Of a stretch of DNA of 64,000 nt, positions 1 to 10,184 are shown piece after piece. The translations under genes were made by a program, and so were the position numbers. Under the pieces are notes generated by a model. It saw only the letters and a list, made by a program, of their open reading frames with translations. It was not told the DNA's origin and searched no databases. Within the stretch, counting starts at the first letter, position 1. Each line of letters starts with the position of its first letter. Source of the DNA: a virus; IMG/VR virus record IMGVR_UViG_3300021375_000007, positions 1 to 64,000 of that record, one strand, 5' to 3'.

Positions 1-919
1 ACATGCAATTCATCATTGTAGTATCTACTGGCCTATCACTAAAGATAACTTTATATTTAGGACAAACTGCATTTTTAACTGCATATAGATCTGTTCCATT
101 CTGGTCAATTGGCTGAGTATGCATAAGTAATGCACATCGCTCTGCTTTATCCTCGGGAAGCATTTCGCAGAAATTATTAAATGCTAATATTACATCACCT
201 GGATGCTTTCTATGGATATTACGGTTATTCCAAAATACAACAAAGTCAACATCATTTGTTTTCTGAAATTCTTCCTTAAATTTAATATATTCATCATGGC
301 CATCTGTTAATGGTGTAATAGGAAAGAATTTCTTTTCATTAACTCCATGCGGTACCCATTGTACTGCCCAATCAGGTTTAGGAAATTTCCGTAATACATT
401 TTTTACGATATTCTGTGTTTGTCGTGATATATTCATTAGCAAATCACATGACTCGTAGAATGGCTCATTCCAAGTTGGATAAGGTAAATCATCCCATATG
501 TTATAATACATTAATGGCATGGTCTGACGAATTTCATGTTCCATCTGATATAACCATTGCCAGAATCTAGGATCTGTAAAATGCAATATTGCATCTGGCT
601 TTTCTATATTAATAATTTGCTTTAATATATTAGCATCGCCATATCCATCCGTTGGATATATTTTAACGTTAGCATCATCAACACCTGTTTCTTTTCTAGC
701 ATCTTCTGATATATCAAATACTTTACCTGAATCAGGATGCTTGACAGCTGCTCCTAGTTGCACCCAATCATATTCCTGGCAAGTACCTAGAACGAATTCT
801 CGTGACATAGTTGCAATTCCAGAATGCATTCGCAAATCATCTGAAAGTAAAAGTATTTTCTTTTTCTTTGGCTTGTTAGGATCTATCTTCCTCAGCCGAG
901 GTAACTTAATTGAACTCAT
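1..919 (-). CDS. Glycosyltransferase, GT-B/GT4-like (C-terminus cut by window edge)
   Basis: Partial gene. I translated it from the ATG at 917-919, and it stays open to base 1. After a basic N-terminus (KKKKILLLSDD) comes the kind of alternating hydrophobic strand and Gly-rich turn that opens GT-B glycosyltransferases. Later segments (DAILHFTDPRFW, WVPHGVNEKKFFP, FWNNRNIHRKHPGDVILAF) match the inter-domain and nucleotide-sugar regions of GT4-type enzymes. The start is well supported by TAAGGAG seven bases upstream. A second glycosyltransferase lies next to dpdA, so both may act on modified DNA or on a surface glycan. The acceptor cannot be told from sequence. Confidence 0.7.
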   Translation of the reverse strand, partial: MSSIKLPRLRKIDPNKPKKKKILLLSDDLRMHSGIATMSREFVLGTCQEYDWVQLGAAVKHPDSGKVFDISEDARKETGVDDANVKIYPTDGYGDANILKQIINIEKPDAILHFTDPRFWQWLYQMEHEIRQTMPLMYYNIWDDLPYPTWNEPFYESCDLLMNISRQTQNIVKNVLRKFPKPDWAVQWVPHGVNEKKFFPITPLTDGHDEYIKFKEEFQKTNDVDFVVFWNNRNIHRKHPGDVILAFNNFCEMLPEDKAERCALLMHTQPIDQNGTDLYAVKNAVCPKYKVIFSDRPVDTTMMNCM

Positions 920-935
920 ATAACTCCTTAAACTA

Positions 936-949
936 TTTAATATAAATAT
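936..949 (-). promoter_or_regulatory. Late-type AT element upstream of glycosyltransferase
   Basis: On the minus strand this reads ATATTTATATTAAA, about 17 bases before the start at 919, with TAAGGAG in between. It matches the element found before many structural genes in this window. Confidence 0.45.
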
Positions 950-962
950 ATATTAGAGACAG

Positions 963-1175
963 TTAATCATCTTTTTTCTTGGAGAAAATATAGGTATCAA
1001 TTGGCCAAAATACTAATGATCCTATAAATTGAAATCCGATAACTGTTGCCCAATGTGGCCATTGCAAAACATCTGTAAATAAATAAAGGCAAGGAGTTGT
1101 AATAAAGAACCCTGCTTGCCATTTAGCCATATATTTACCAAATGTTTTTGTGAAATAACTTTTTATTGTATTCAT
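963..1175 (-). CDS. Small membrane protein, two predicted transmembrane helices
   Basis: A 70-residue protein with a short basic N-terminus (KSYFTKTFGKYMAKWQ), a hydrophobic span around residues 21-36, a second around 42-58, and a charged tail ending KKKDD. This suggests a hairpin in the inner membrane with both ends in the cytoplasm. The start codon overlaps the stop of the SLOG gene as ATGA, so the two are probably translationally coupled and may work together. I do not recognise a family. It could be a membrane effector or anchor for the SLOG partner, or an unrelated small phage membrane protein. Confidence 0.6.
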   Translation of the reverse strand: MNTIKSYFTKTFGKYMAKWQAGFFITTPCLYLFTDVLQWPHWATVIGFQFIGSLVFWPIDTYIFSKKKDD

Positions 1176-1573
1176 GATATAATTACTACTGGTTTATTTA
1201 ATTTTTTTACATTTTTTATTGCACTCTCTGTTCCATTGGTAGGTGCTTTTGCTGGTACCAATGCGATCATTTTATCGCATGCTTTTGCTATTAGCATATT
1301 CCTATGATGAAATTGTGATACGTGATATGGCTTTCCATAATAAGAATCTGGCATTACTGAATATAGATTGCGTGGTGTATGTGCTGGATTGTATTCTTGA
1401 TACTTTAATCCAAATTCAATTGCATATTTTTTTACATGGTGATCGGCTCCATCTTTAGCTCCACTACCAATGATTATTAATTCATCACCTACTTTACGCT
1501 TAAGAGATGTTAGTATATCTTTTATCTTACGAGTATTATTATATTCTCTCGCACCGATTATTGCTACTTTCAT
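1172..1573 (-). CDS. SLOG-family nucleotide-binding protein (DUF2493/YspA-like)
   Basis: A 133-residue Rossmann-like protein. It begins MKVAIIGAREY, a beta strand with a Gly-rich turn, followed by LIIIGSGAKDGADHHVKKYA, the GxGxGAD signature of the SLOG/DprA-like superfamily. It ends with a strand carrying PTNGTESAIKN and PVVIIS. SLOG domains bind nucleotides or nucleotide-derived ligands and occur in conflict and signalling systems. Small phage versions are common and mostly uncharacterised. It ends in an ATGA overlap with a two-helix membrane protein. Its start overlaps the end of the Cas4-like gene by four bases (1570-1573), so the three form one translational unit. The ligand is unknown. 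Confidence 0.7.
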   Translation of the reverse strand: MKVAIIGAREYNNTRKIKDILTSLKRKVGDELIIIGSGAKDGADHHVKKYAIEFGLKYQEYNPAHTPRNLYSVMPDSYYGKPYHVSQFHHRNMLIAKACDKMIALVPAKAPTNGTESAIKNVKKLNKPVVIIS

Positions 1574-2523
1574 TCTAATATTCTTTTAGCCTTCGGACAT
1601 AAATCTTCATTATTAGCAAATTCACAATAGCGACAGTTTTTGCGTCCTTTACCTCCAACCGCTGGATATTCCTTATCTAATTTATATGAACCATCCTTAT
1701 TGAAAGAGGATTCAATGAATTGAAACAAATCTCTATTCAATTTATTACGAGTCGGCTTGCCACTTGCAGGACGGAATTGTTGCACTCTCTTCTGTGGAAA
1801 CATAGCTCCTTCTATCAATTGACGCTTCACTATAAAGTATTCAATATGAATCTTTTCTGCATTAACATCGAATTGCTTAGCATAGAACTCTTTATATAAT
1901 ACCAATTGCTGAGCTTTAAGCTTATCAGCCTTTTGATATTTATTCCACCCCATTGTACTAGTCTTGATATCTATTATAACAATTTCATCCGTAACAGTAT
2001 TGCGTAATACTATATCTAGAAACCCAATCATCATAATATGAGAACGCTCTTCTGATACAGGATGGCATATCGGAACTTCAATTCCTACCAGCTCCCAATT
2101 CTTATTAGTGAAGTATGCAGACCGCTTACGCTTTACCCAATCTAATATTTCAACGCCATGAGTATAAAATTCACCCATCTGGTCTTTAGATGTAAAATGT
2201 TCTACACCATTATCCAATGACTTCTTATACTCAGCTTTCATGTTATCAGATAACATAGTATGCAATGGTAATGCATCAGCAGCCTTAATAGATTCCGTAT
2301 ACATAACTGTAAGATATGTCTGGAATGTTTCATGGAAGGCTGTTCCAAACAAAGTATGAATACTCTGCTGGAATGTTCTTAATCCTCTGGCATATCCTAA
2401 TTCCCATTGTTTAGGACATTTAGCATACATTGCATATTGAGAATACGATATCTTCCGGTCCTCTTTCTTTGGCTCTCTCAGAGAGAATTTAATAAGAGGA
2501 CTAATATAATTAGATTCTTTCAT
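1570..2523 (-). CDS. PD-(D/E)XK exonuclease with Cas4/AddB-type Fe-S cysteines
   Basis: A 317-residue nuclease of the RecB/Cas4 class. Visible motifs are a motif I His in TAFHETF (H64), GFLD (D170), IIDIKTS (D185 and K187) and the QxxxY helix at QQLVLY (Q206, Y210). One N-terminal Cys (C36, AKCPKQWE) and three C-terminal Cys (C297, C300, C309) form the arrangement that holds a 4Fe-4S cluster in Cas4 and AddB. It probably resects DNA ends in recombination or replication; T4 uses gp46/47 and I see no homologue of those here. The promoter-like -7 box lies only four bases before the ATG, so the mRNA may be leaderless. Confidence 0.8.
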   Translation of the reverse strand: MKESNYISPLIKFSLREPKKEDRKISYSQYAMYAKCPKQWELGYARGLRTFQQSIHTLFGTAFHETFQTYLTVMYTESIKAADALPLHTMLSDNMKAEYKKSLDNGVEHFTSKDQMGEFYTHGVEILDWVKRKRSAYFTNKNWELVGIEVPICHPVSEERSHIMMIGFLDIVLRNTVTDEIVIIDIKTSTMGWNKYQKADKLKAQQLVLYKEFYAKQFDVNAEKIHIEYFIVKRQLIEGAMFPQKRVQQFRPASGKPTRNKLNRDLFQFIESSFNKDGSYKLDKEYPAVGGKGRKNCRYCEFANNEDLCPKAKRILE

Positions 2524-2526
2524 ACT

Positions 2527-2560
2527 TTAATATAAGAAAAATTATTGTAAGCTACAAATT
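2527..2560 (-). promoter_or_regulatory. Early-type promoter before the Cas4-like nuclease gene
   Basis: Minus strand TTTGT, then 19 bases, then TATATTAA at 2527-2534. The -7 box ends three bases short of the start codon. Confidence 0.55.
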
Positions 2561-2930
2561 ATTTTTTCCATAATCCACGCTCTACCAATTGAGCAATAAT
2601 ACCGTAATTTGTAATATCTTGATAGGTATCAGTTAAAGCTTCATTATTTGCTTCACGCTTATTTACTAATAGATTCTTCCATCGGTTTACTTTATCATTT
2701 AATCTAAAGAACAATCCAGATAATGCAAATTTCTTTTCATCTTCTGTTTCAAGATTAGTACCTTGAGAAATATTCCCCATTCCATAGTCGAGATGTTTTT
2801 TGCAAAATAACTCGAATTGCTCATCCATAACTTGTATATAACCATTATATATAGCTGGATATTCTTTCATCATGATTTCTCGTGATAACGTTTCTATGGA
2901 TTGGGGTTTTACGTCTCTATTCTTTGTCAT
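2559..2930 (-). CDS. DUF1599 protein (nucleotide-modification-associated domain 1)
   Basis: A 123-residue helical protein. It matches the DUF1599 pattern: FELFCKKHLDYGMGNI, then LSGLFFRLNDKVNRWKNLL, then ALTDTYQDITNYGIIAQLVERG. The conserved K..DYG, R..DK..R and DT..D..NY residues suggest an all-alpha metal- or nucleotide-binding site, as in MazG-type NTP pyrophosphohydrolases; that comparison is inference. The family was named from its association with phage DNA-base modification genes, which fits the dpdA/folE/queD/queE set here. It overlaps the gp62 gene end by four bases. The substrate is unknown; it might act on a modified or unwanted nucleotide. Confidence 0.7.
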   Translation of the reverse strand: MTKNRDVKPQSIETLSREIMMKEYPAIYNGYIQVMDEQFELFCKKHLDYGMGNISQGTNLETEDEKKFALSGLFFRLNDKVNRWKNLLVNKREANNEALTDTYQDITNYGIIAQLVERGLWKK

Positions 2931-3367
2931 TTTGGTTTTTTCAATAATCGTTTAATATTAGCATCATCATTACCATACCGCTTTAATTCAGATACTAATT
3001 CTTCCTTTGGTAACAGTTCTAAATAATCTGATGCTTCTTGTTTATTCACCCAAAAACGATCGCATATGAACTTCACTAGCTCCGGTTGATACTTATTACC
3101 TTTCTTACCTTTAATATACTTAGAAAAAGTCTTTACCTTAGGTAGCAGTTCATAATACAATTGATATACCTGCTTCTTATCTAACAAGCCAATAGTATAT
3201 TGCTGCAGCATATCAACTAACTCAATATAATCAGGATTCATTGATAGCCATCGATTAATAATATATGGACTAAACGATTTCCGGTCCACTTCGTTTAATT
3301 TATCCCAAGAGACTTTCTTATGAGTTAAATTAGCAAGATGATCAAATATAGTTGCTGGTTTTTTCAT
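2927..3367 (-). CDS. gp62: Clamp loader small subunit (gp62-like)
   Basis: A 146-residue protein resembling the short gp62 subunits of T4-like cyanophages rather than the 187-residue T4 protein. Supporting stretches are an early FDHLANLTHKKVSWDKL, then SPYIINRWLSMNPDYIELV (compare the NPFLVNRGLSYFPD-type pattern), then KVKTFSKYIKG and a C-terminal helical region ending YGNDDANIKRLLKK. It would sit with four gp44 ATPase subunits and load the gp45 clamp. GroEL separates it from gp44 by about 2 kb, unlike the adjacent 44-62 order in T4. Confidence 0.75.
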   Translation of the reverse strand: MKKPATIFDHLANLTHKKVSWDKLNEVDRKSFSPYIINRWLSMNPDYIELVDMLQQYTIGLLDKKQVYQLYYELLPKVKTFSKYIKGKKGNKYQPELVKFICDRFWVNKQEASDYLELLPKEELVSELKRYGNDDANIKRLLKKPK

Positions 3368-3368
3368 A

Positions 3369-4997
<1,629 letters not shown>

Positions 4998-5015
4998 TTA
5001 TTTTTTTATTAATTA

Positions 5016-5258
5016 TTATTCTGATGCAGGTAAAAATTCTGCATTAATATGTCCACAATCATCACATCTAAAGATTGGAATTGGAACAATCTGTTCTTTG
5101 CCGGTAGGTGAAATTATTGCTGATATCCGTTTGAACATTTGCACTGATCGAAAGATCTTTCCGCCGCATTCTTCACAACAAACATCTTTAAGATCATTTG
5201 CATTGATCTTTAGTCCAGCCTCTTGCCTTCCTATATTTAAATCGATTTCTTTTCCCAT
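5016..5258 (-). CDS. Small zinc-ribbon protein
   Basis: An 80-residue protein with two knuckles, CCEECGGK (about residues 27-34) and RCDDCGHIN (about 64-72), separated by beta-rich sequence containing SPTGKEQIVPIPIF. This is the layout of a zinc ribbon. Similar small zinc proteins occur among replication genes of T4-like marine phages, without an assigned role. It follows gp44 closely, with six bases between the genes. It could be a transcription or replication accessory protein. Confidence 0.65.
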   Translation of the reverse strand: MGKEIDLNIGRQEAGLKINANDLKDVCCEECGGKIFRSVQMFKRISAIISPTGKEQIVPIPIFRCDDCGHINAEFLPASE

Positions 5259-5264
5259 AACTTA

Positions 5265-6194
5265 TTACTTTATTTCTGTTAACAATTTTACCATCATTGC
5301 CATAACATGCAATTCTTTATCAACTGCAAACGAATCCTGGTATTGAGCTTCTGCAAGTATCAATATACAACTTGCTACATGGCCTTTAGCATAATTATCT
5401 ATCTCATCAAAAAGAAAGCGATATAATGCTGTAAAGTCTCTTACTTTACTATCATTGATCAACTGGCGTATCTGCTTAAAGCATTCTTTCTTATCAGATT
5501 CATTATTCATTATACCAAGCAGCTTAGTCATATAATTTGCCTGAACAATACTATGGTCATCTAATTTAAGCACGTTATCTACCGTATGGCTTTGACACGT
5601 ATTAAGTATTCTACGTATATCCGGATAACCATTATTAACAACAGTAACAATATCCTTGTTATCAAATGTAACTTCTCTCTCTTGCAAGATAGATACCATT
5701 CGCTTAGCTACATCTGCTTTAGAAGGTGGCTCTATTCCAAATACCTGACAGCGAGACTGTATTGGATCGATAATCTTTTCAACATAATTACAAGTCAATA
5801 TAAATCTTGTAGTCTTTGAAAATGTCTCCATTAGGTTACGAAGAGCAGCTTGAGCATTGGCCGTTAAGTAATCTGCCTCATCGAGTATACAGATCTTCCA
5901 TCTACGGAATCCAATAGTACTAGCAAAATTCTTTATCTTCTCTCTTACCGTTTCTACGTTATTCTCATCAGATGCATTGATATACATTACATCAGCATCA
6001 ACATTGTTAGCAATAATTTTAGCTAGCGTAGTTTTACCAGTACCAGCCTGGCCATATAATAATAGATGTGGCACATCTCCAGATTCAATATAAACCTTTA
6101 CTTTACCTACGATATGTTCATTACCAACATATCCATCTAATGTACTCGGTCTATAGGCCTCCGTCCAGAGGCTATTTTCTACATTTCCAAACAT
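5265..6194 (-). CDS. gp44: Clamp loader large subunit, AAA+ ATPase (gp44-like)
   Basis: A 309-residue RFC-type AAA+ ATPase. It opens with LWTEAYRPSTLDGYVG, the typical start of RFC/gp44 proteins. Walker A is GQAGTGKTT (48-56), Walker B is CILDEAD (102-108), and the SRC arginine-finger motif is at 147-149 (IQSRCQVF). T4 gp44 is 319 residues. Together with gp62 it opens the gp45 ring and places it on primer-template DNA. Six bases separate it from the dUTPase gene, so they share an operon with the clamp. Confidence 0.95.
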   Translation of the reverse strand: MFGNVENSLWTEAYRPSTLDGYVGNEHIVGKVKVYIESGDVPHLLLYGQAGTGKTTLAKIIANNVDADVMYINASDENNVETVREKIKNFASTIGFRRWKICILDEADYLTANAQAALRNLMETFSKTTRFILTCNYVEKIIDPIQSRCQVFGIEPPSKADVAKRMVSILQEREVTFDNKDIVTVVNNGYPDIRRILNTCQSHTVDNVLKLDDHSIVQANYMTKLLGIMNNESDKKECFKQIRQLINDSKVRDFTALYRFLFDEIDNYAKGHVASCILILAEAQYQDSFAVDKELHVMAMMVKLLTEIK

Positions 6195-6200
6195 TTGTTA

Positions 6201-6638
6201 TTAGTTACCTGATGAACCAAATCCTCCATCGCCTCTTTCTGAATCAGATAACTCTGATACTTCTTCGAGTTCAATTTGCGGATAAGGCATAATGATTAAT
6301 TGTCCTATTCTTTCTCCTTCCTGATATTTACGTATCATTGGATAATTCATATCCTTTGGAAATCGATATCTAAATTTAATTTCACCGCGATAGCCGGAGT
6401 CTATAACTCCTACACAATTTGTTAATGCCAAGTCGGTCTTGCTCACAGAACTTCTTGGAAACATTAATCCTACATGACCTTCTGGCACCTCTATCGCGAT
6501 CCCAGTAAAGTATTCAATATAATTGTGATTCGCATTAAACTCCATGGCTACGGCAGTGAAATCTAATCCAGCATCTCCATCTTTAGCATATTCGGGTATA
6601 ACTGCTTTAGGATGTAACTTTTTAATTGCTACTTTCAT
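6201..6638 (-). CDS. dut: dUTPase (deoxyuridine 5'-triphosphate nucleotidohydrolase)
   Basis: A 145-residue trimeric dUTPase with all five motifs in order: GDAGLDFTA, PRSSVSK, CVGVIDSGYRGEIKF with the catalytic Asp, GERIGQLIIMP, and the C-terminal arm RGDGGFGSSG that closes over the substrate. It converts dUTP to dUMP and pyrophosphate, keeping uracil out of DNA and feeding thymidylate synthesis. It overlaps the end of the clamp gene by four bases. Confidence 0.95.
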   Translation of the reverse strand: MKVAIKKLHPKAVIPEYAKDGDAGLDFTAVAMEFNANHNYIEYFTGIAIEVPEGHVGLMFPRSSVSKTDLALTNCVGVIDSGYRGEIKFRYRFPKDMNYPMIRKYQEGERIGQLIIMPYPQIELEEVSELSDSERGDGGFGSSGN

Positions 6639-7351
6639 GATGGCTGTAGCTGCACTAGATAATATGTACTTGCAAATCCATCACCTTTAAACGTAACTCT
6701 TGCTAATCCTGCTTCAGATACTTCTAAGCTACCATCCGTTGCATCCTTGTTAGCTGTTAAGATTTCTTTGAATAGATTTGCATTGAAACAAACATTAGCT
6801 ATATCTGCATCAACAGTAGCATCAACATTAAATGTAATCCTACTTGTTTTCATGCTAGAATAATTGATAACTAGCTGAGCTTTGTTATTAGATGTGTTAA
6901 CAGCAAAATTAGTTGATTCTGGCAATGCATTCTTCGATTTAATAAATCTATCAGCAAATCCCTTATCAAGTTTAATCTTAACAGTAAAGTCAGGCAGCTG
7001 CTTCATTTTAGGTACTTGCCTAATAACAGCTAAATCTGCTAGCATAAAGGTAGCATCTGAATTACTATCTGATACCTGTAAGCTGTATGCAGTTTCTTCT
7101 GCTTTTTTGATATCAATGTTGATATCATTTTCCAATGCAGATAGAATCTTTACAAGTTGAGATGTCGCATAAACTCCTAACTCGCCATTCGGTAGATCAA
7201 AATCTTCTGCAGATACAGTACCTACAACATTCTGGTCATCTGTAATAAAGTCGCAAGACATTGTTTTATCTTCTACAACTAGTTTAGTACTATTAGCATT
7301 ACCAGCCAAATAATACTTATCAATAAACGAAATTAATTTTTTCTTTTCCAT
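6635..7351 (-). CDS. gp45: DNA polymerase sliding clamp (gp45-like)
   Basis: I place the start at the ATG 7349-7351 (MEKKKLISFIDKYYLAGN), giving 238 residues, close to the 228 of T4 gp45. An upstream extension is possible but lacks clamp-like sequence and crosses the promoter. Position in the cluster (clamp, dUTPase, gp44, then gp62), length and the C-terminal strand pattern ending GFASTYYLVQLQPS support a T4-type trimeric clamp. In T4 the clamp also activates late transcription. Sequence motifs are weak, so the call rests partly on context. Confidence 0.8.
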   Translation of the reverse strand: MEKKKLISFIDKYYLAGNANSTKLVVEDKTMSCDFITDDQNVVGTVSAEDFDLPNGELGVYATSQLVKILSALENDINIDIKKAEETAYSLQVSDSNSDATFMLADLAVIRQVPKMKQLPDFTVKIKLDKGFADRFIKSKNALPESTNFAVNTSNNKAQLVINYSSMKTSRITFNVDATVDADIANVCFNANLFKEILTANKDATDGSLEVSEAGLARVTFKGDGFASTYYLVQLQPS

Positions 7352-7354
7352 ACT

Positions 7355-7388
7355 ATAATATATAAAATTTTTACTAAATATCAAAAAA
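7355..7388 (-). promoter_or_regulatory. Early-type promoter before the clamp gene
   Basis: Minus strand TTTTTTG, 19 bases, TATATTAT (7355-7362), ending three bases before the start codon of the clamp gene. Confidence 0.55.
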
Positions 7389-8561
7389 CTTACTGAAAGT
7401 TTCATTATTTGCCATTGTTAATGTTTGGCCACCATATCTGTTATACAATCCTACATGCTTTTCATATACCATATATGGATCATCTGATTCGAACATTTCT
7501 TCCATACTCTTTAGCACTAGATAAAAATCACGCGGTAATACCTTTTCTAATAACTCATCATGTGAATTTACTAATTCTTTAACCTGCTTAACTGTTTCAG
7601 TATATACAAACAAATTATTCATTGTCATTTTATTGTATACATTTGCATCATATTTAGCAACTTCATCAAAAGTAAATCCTTCATATACCGGATGACCTAA
7701 TGGATTAGGTACAGCAGTACCTGGTATATATGGAAGATTTTCTCCTTTCGGAAAGTATAAATCAGTAAAGGTCATTTTACTCAATTGAGCTGAATGAAGT
7801 GAAGTTCCATATACTGGATATAATCCTGGTGATGAAGAATCTGTTGATATTTGAATTCTACCTCCATAATGCTTATTCATCATCTTTTGGAAGTATGCTA
7901 ACAAGAAGAAATCAGATATTTTAGAAATTCCTAATACATGCACAAACTTGTTCTGCGTCTTTTCAAATTCTCTATGCTTAAGTAATGGAGCTAATCCACT
8001 CATAAACATTGATACTCTTTTCTGAGCTCCACCAATACACCAACCATTGAAATCAAAGTCTCTGACTCGGTTATACCAAGTTTCATATTCTGCAATACTA
8101 TTACCTTGTATTACATTTAAGAATTGAGTTTTACCTGATTGATTCTCTGCAAAATATTTAAAGTTCTCATATGAGATATCTAAACATTCTCTAAACTTAC
8201 CTTCATACTTGATACGTGGCGGTATATCCAGGTTAACGGCAATATCCGAATTGGCCTCTAGCCAATGGAATATCTTCTCTTTGATCTCTGGCGACCATTT
8301 AATAGCCCCTGTAACCAATTGGAATCCGCCGGAATCACCTATAACCTGGACATCATCACCACAACCATACTTCTGCCTAGCTTCCATATCTTTATAATGG
8401 TGACCAGCAGTAATTAGGAAGTATGGATGTCTCCATCGCTCTGGAAATGACTTGTCGTAGAATCTAGCAGTTAAGCCTGGCTTAACCTCTTTATTCTTTT
8501 TCAGAGCATCTGCACTACCACCTGCTGATAATGAGGGGTAGTATATTAATTCTTTACTCAT
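7374..8561 (-). CDS. dpdA: DNA 7-deazaguanine transglycosylase DpdA (TGT-like)
   Basis: A 395-residue enzyme of the tRNA-guanine transglycosylase superfamily; DpdA exchanges guanine in DNA for a 7-deazaguanine base. Key sites are GDSGGFQ (D76 at the base-binding site), NVIQG (Q152), WCIGGAQ (G177-G178), HVLGI (H208) and STDSSS (D241, matching the nucleophile Asp). The CxCxxC zinc site of canonical tRNA TGT is missing, as expected for DpdA. I chose the ATG at 8559-8561, which overlaps the glycosyltransferase stop as ATGA and has AAAAGGA upstream, instead of a longer form. folE, queD and queE occur 5-8 kb upstream. Confidence 0.88.
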   Translation of the reverse strand: MSKELIYYPSLSAGGSADALKKNKEVKPGLTARFYDKSFPERWRHPYFLITAGHHYKDMEARQKYGCGDDVQVIGDSGGFQLVTGAIKWSPEIKEKIFHWLEANSDIAVNLDIPPRIKYEGKFRECLDISYENFKYFAENQSGKTQFLNVIQGNSIAEYETWYNRVRDFDFNGWCIGGAQKRVSMFMSGLAPLLKHREFEKTQNKFVHVLGISKISDFFLLAYFQKMMNKHYGGRIQISTDSSSPGLYPVYGTSLHSAQLSKMTFTDLYFPKGENLPYIPGTAVPNPLGHPVYEGFTFDEVAKYDANVYNKMTMNNLFVYTETVKQVKELVNSHDELLEKVLPRDFYLVLKSMEEMFESDDPYMVYEKHVGLYNRYGGQTLTMANNETFSKFFDI

Positions 8562-9739
8562 ACATTTATTCCTTTTCTTGTTAATAGATGTTTGCATAAT
8601 TCTTTTTCATGCCAAACATTTAATTCATAATCAATTCCATTTGAAACGATCATTGCCTCAGCCAATATGCCAATATCACATGCTTCTGCAATACCATGCT
8701 CCGGTCTCTTTGTTTTAATAGCATTATTCAATACTTTTAAAGCACTATCAACTTTAAATGGAGTATATCTTCTACTAACATCAACCGTTTCTTTAAATGA
8801 TCTAAAATCAGGATATACTAAATCAGTATCAAATACATCACCTTCAACTGCTGTAAATGCTACATAATCTTGCAATGCAGTATTAAATTGTATTTCTGAA
8901 GTCCTGAGTTTATCATAATATTCCTGCTTAGTAATTCCTTCGCAGATTTTAAACCTTGGCTCCGCTTTAGCTAACTCTCGCAACGCTTCCACGGTACCTG
9001 GCATCATACTTCTAATTTCTTTACCTGAAGTAGTTATGTGCCATTCCCATTTTGGATTTGCATCTAGAAATTGCTTCGCCACTTCCATCATAAAGAATGG
9101 ATTCTTTTCTTTATCAAATCTTGAAGTATAAACTACTACATTATCCTTAAAGGTCTTTTGAATATCACCGGCGGTCTTCCGAACTGAGTCTGAATGAACT
9201 GGTAATCCTAATACATGAATAGGTGCAGTAAACCCTGCTTCTCTCAATTGGTCTCTATGAATTGTACTTGCTACAAATATGCCAGCTAGATATTTATCAA
9301 ATCCTAACTCGTAATATCGCATCCATTCTCTCATCGGAAACGTGAAATCATATTCATCAACCGATTGAGCCCAGCATCTTGTATAAACCTTTACATTTTT
9401 ATATCCATACAAGTCCCAAGCATAAAACAATGCTTCAACTCCAGGATGCCACATATCTTGAATATATACAACGTCTCCATCTCGGAAATCATCAGATCGA
9501 ATAGCTTCAAGTAATCGTGTTACTTGGCTCATTGCAAATACTCCACGACCTACTGCATCTAATACGGCACCAACTTTAATTTCCTGATCGGGATCATAAT
9601 CACCTGGCACTGATATAAAATCGGCATTATCTTTGAATTGATTAAATGCGGCTGGCATCCAATCTTCTGTTAATTGACCTGTATATCTTGCTTTAAGAGG
9701 TTCCAGGCCTAAATACCATACTTTTTTCTTTTTTGTCAT
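8558..9739 (-). CDS. Glycosyltransferase, GT-B/GT4-like, coupled to dpdA
   Basis: About 393 residues from the ATG at 9737-9739 (MTKKKKVWYLGLEPL). Upstream ATGs at 9757 and 9772 are possible but overlap the preceding gene. The C-terminal half holds VVYTSRFDKEKNPFFMMEVA, close to the GT4 signature at the start of the nucleotide-sugar domain, and later SEIQFNTALQDYVAFTAVEG, equivalent to the acidic donor-binding motif. Its stop overlaps the dpdA start as ATGA, a strong hint of coupled synthesis. It could glycosylate the base installed by DpdA, as T4 glucosylates hydroxymethylcytosine. A role in surface glycans is also possible. Confidence 0.72.
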   Translation of the reverse strand: MTKKKKVWYLGLEPLKARYTGQLTEDWMPAAFNQFKDNADFISVPGDYDPDQEIKVGAVLDAVGRGVFAMSQVTRLLEAIRSDDFRDGDVVYIQDMWHPGVEALFYAWDLYGYKNVKVYTRCWAQSVDEYDFTFPMREWMRYYELGFDKYLAGIFVASTIHRDQLREAGFTAPIHVLGLPVHSDSVRKTAGDIQKTFKDNVVVYTSRFDKEKNPFFMMEVAKQFLDANPKWEWHITTSGKEIRSMMPGTVEALRELAKAEPRFKICEGITKQEYYDKLRTSEIQFNTALQDYVAFTAVEGDVFDTDLVYPDFRSFKETVDVSRRYTPFKVDSALKVLNNAIKTKRPEHGIAEACDIGILAEAMIVSNGIDYELNVWHEKELCKHLLTRKGINV

Positions 9740-9740
9740 A

Positions 9741-10184
9741 TTATTGCTCGTTCCTATCATACTTGTAATCATCAGGTGTAATTCGCTGCATGCAGCCTTT
9801 CATAGATTGAATAGAAGCATACTTACCAGTATCAATTGAAATAGTATCTGTACTCTTAAGAAGATCGATTGGATACCTATCCTCTATTCTATAGATTATA
9901 TGTACTCGATTAAATACACCTAATGGAATATCTTTAATAGTATTTCGATCGGCTTCGATAGTTACTACTTGATTGGTTTCTAGTATTCCTAATATATCAT
10001 CCCATGCATCGTTTGGCGTTGGATGTAGATATGGCTGATTACAGTTTCTTACATATTCAATAGTAAAATAAATATGTGGATACTCTTTATAATTTTCTGG
10101 AATATGCTTTCGTACAAATACCGTATCGATATCTGCAAACCGGCCTTCGCATTCACGGCCATACCAATGAGATTTACCTTTCAT
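9741..10184 (-). CDS. Unknown protein upstream of the glycosyltransferase-dpdA pair
   Basis: A 147-residue soluble protein that I do not recognise. It has HWYGRECEGRFADIDTVFVRKH near the N-terminus and a central region with DDILGILETNQVVTIEADRN and GVFNRVHIIYRIEDRYP. There are no membrane segments. It is the first gene behind an early-type promoter and runs straight into the glycosyltransferase and dpdA, so it belongs to the putative DNA-modification operon and may be an accessory factor. Confidence 0.55.
   Translation of the reverse strand: MKGKSHWYGRECEGRFADIDTVFVRKHIPENYKEYPHIYFTIEYVRNCNQPYLHPTPNDAWDDILGILETNQVVTIEADRNTIKDIPLGVFNRVHIIYRIEDRYPIDLLKSTDTISIDTGKYASIQSMKGCMQRITPDDYKYDRNEQ

Noticed and set aside
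7352-7405. N-terminal extension of the sliding clamp
   Set aside because: The extra residues are hydrophobic, unlike clamps, overlap the end of dpdA and cross the promoter boxes.
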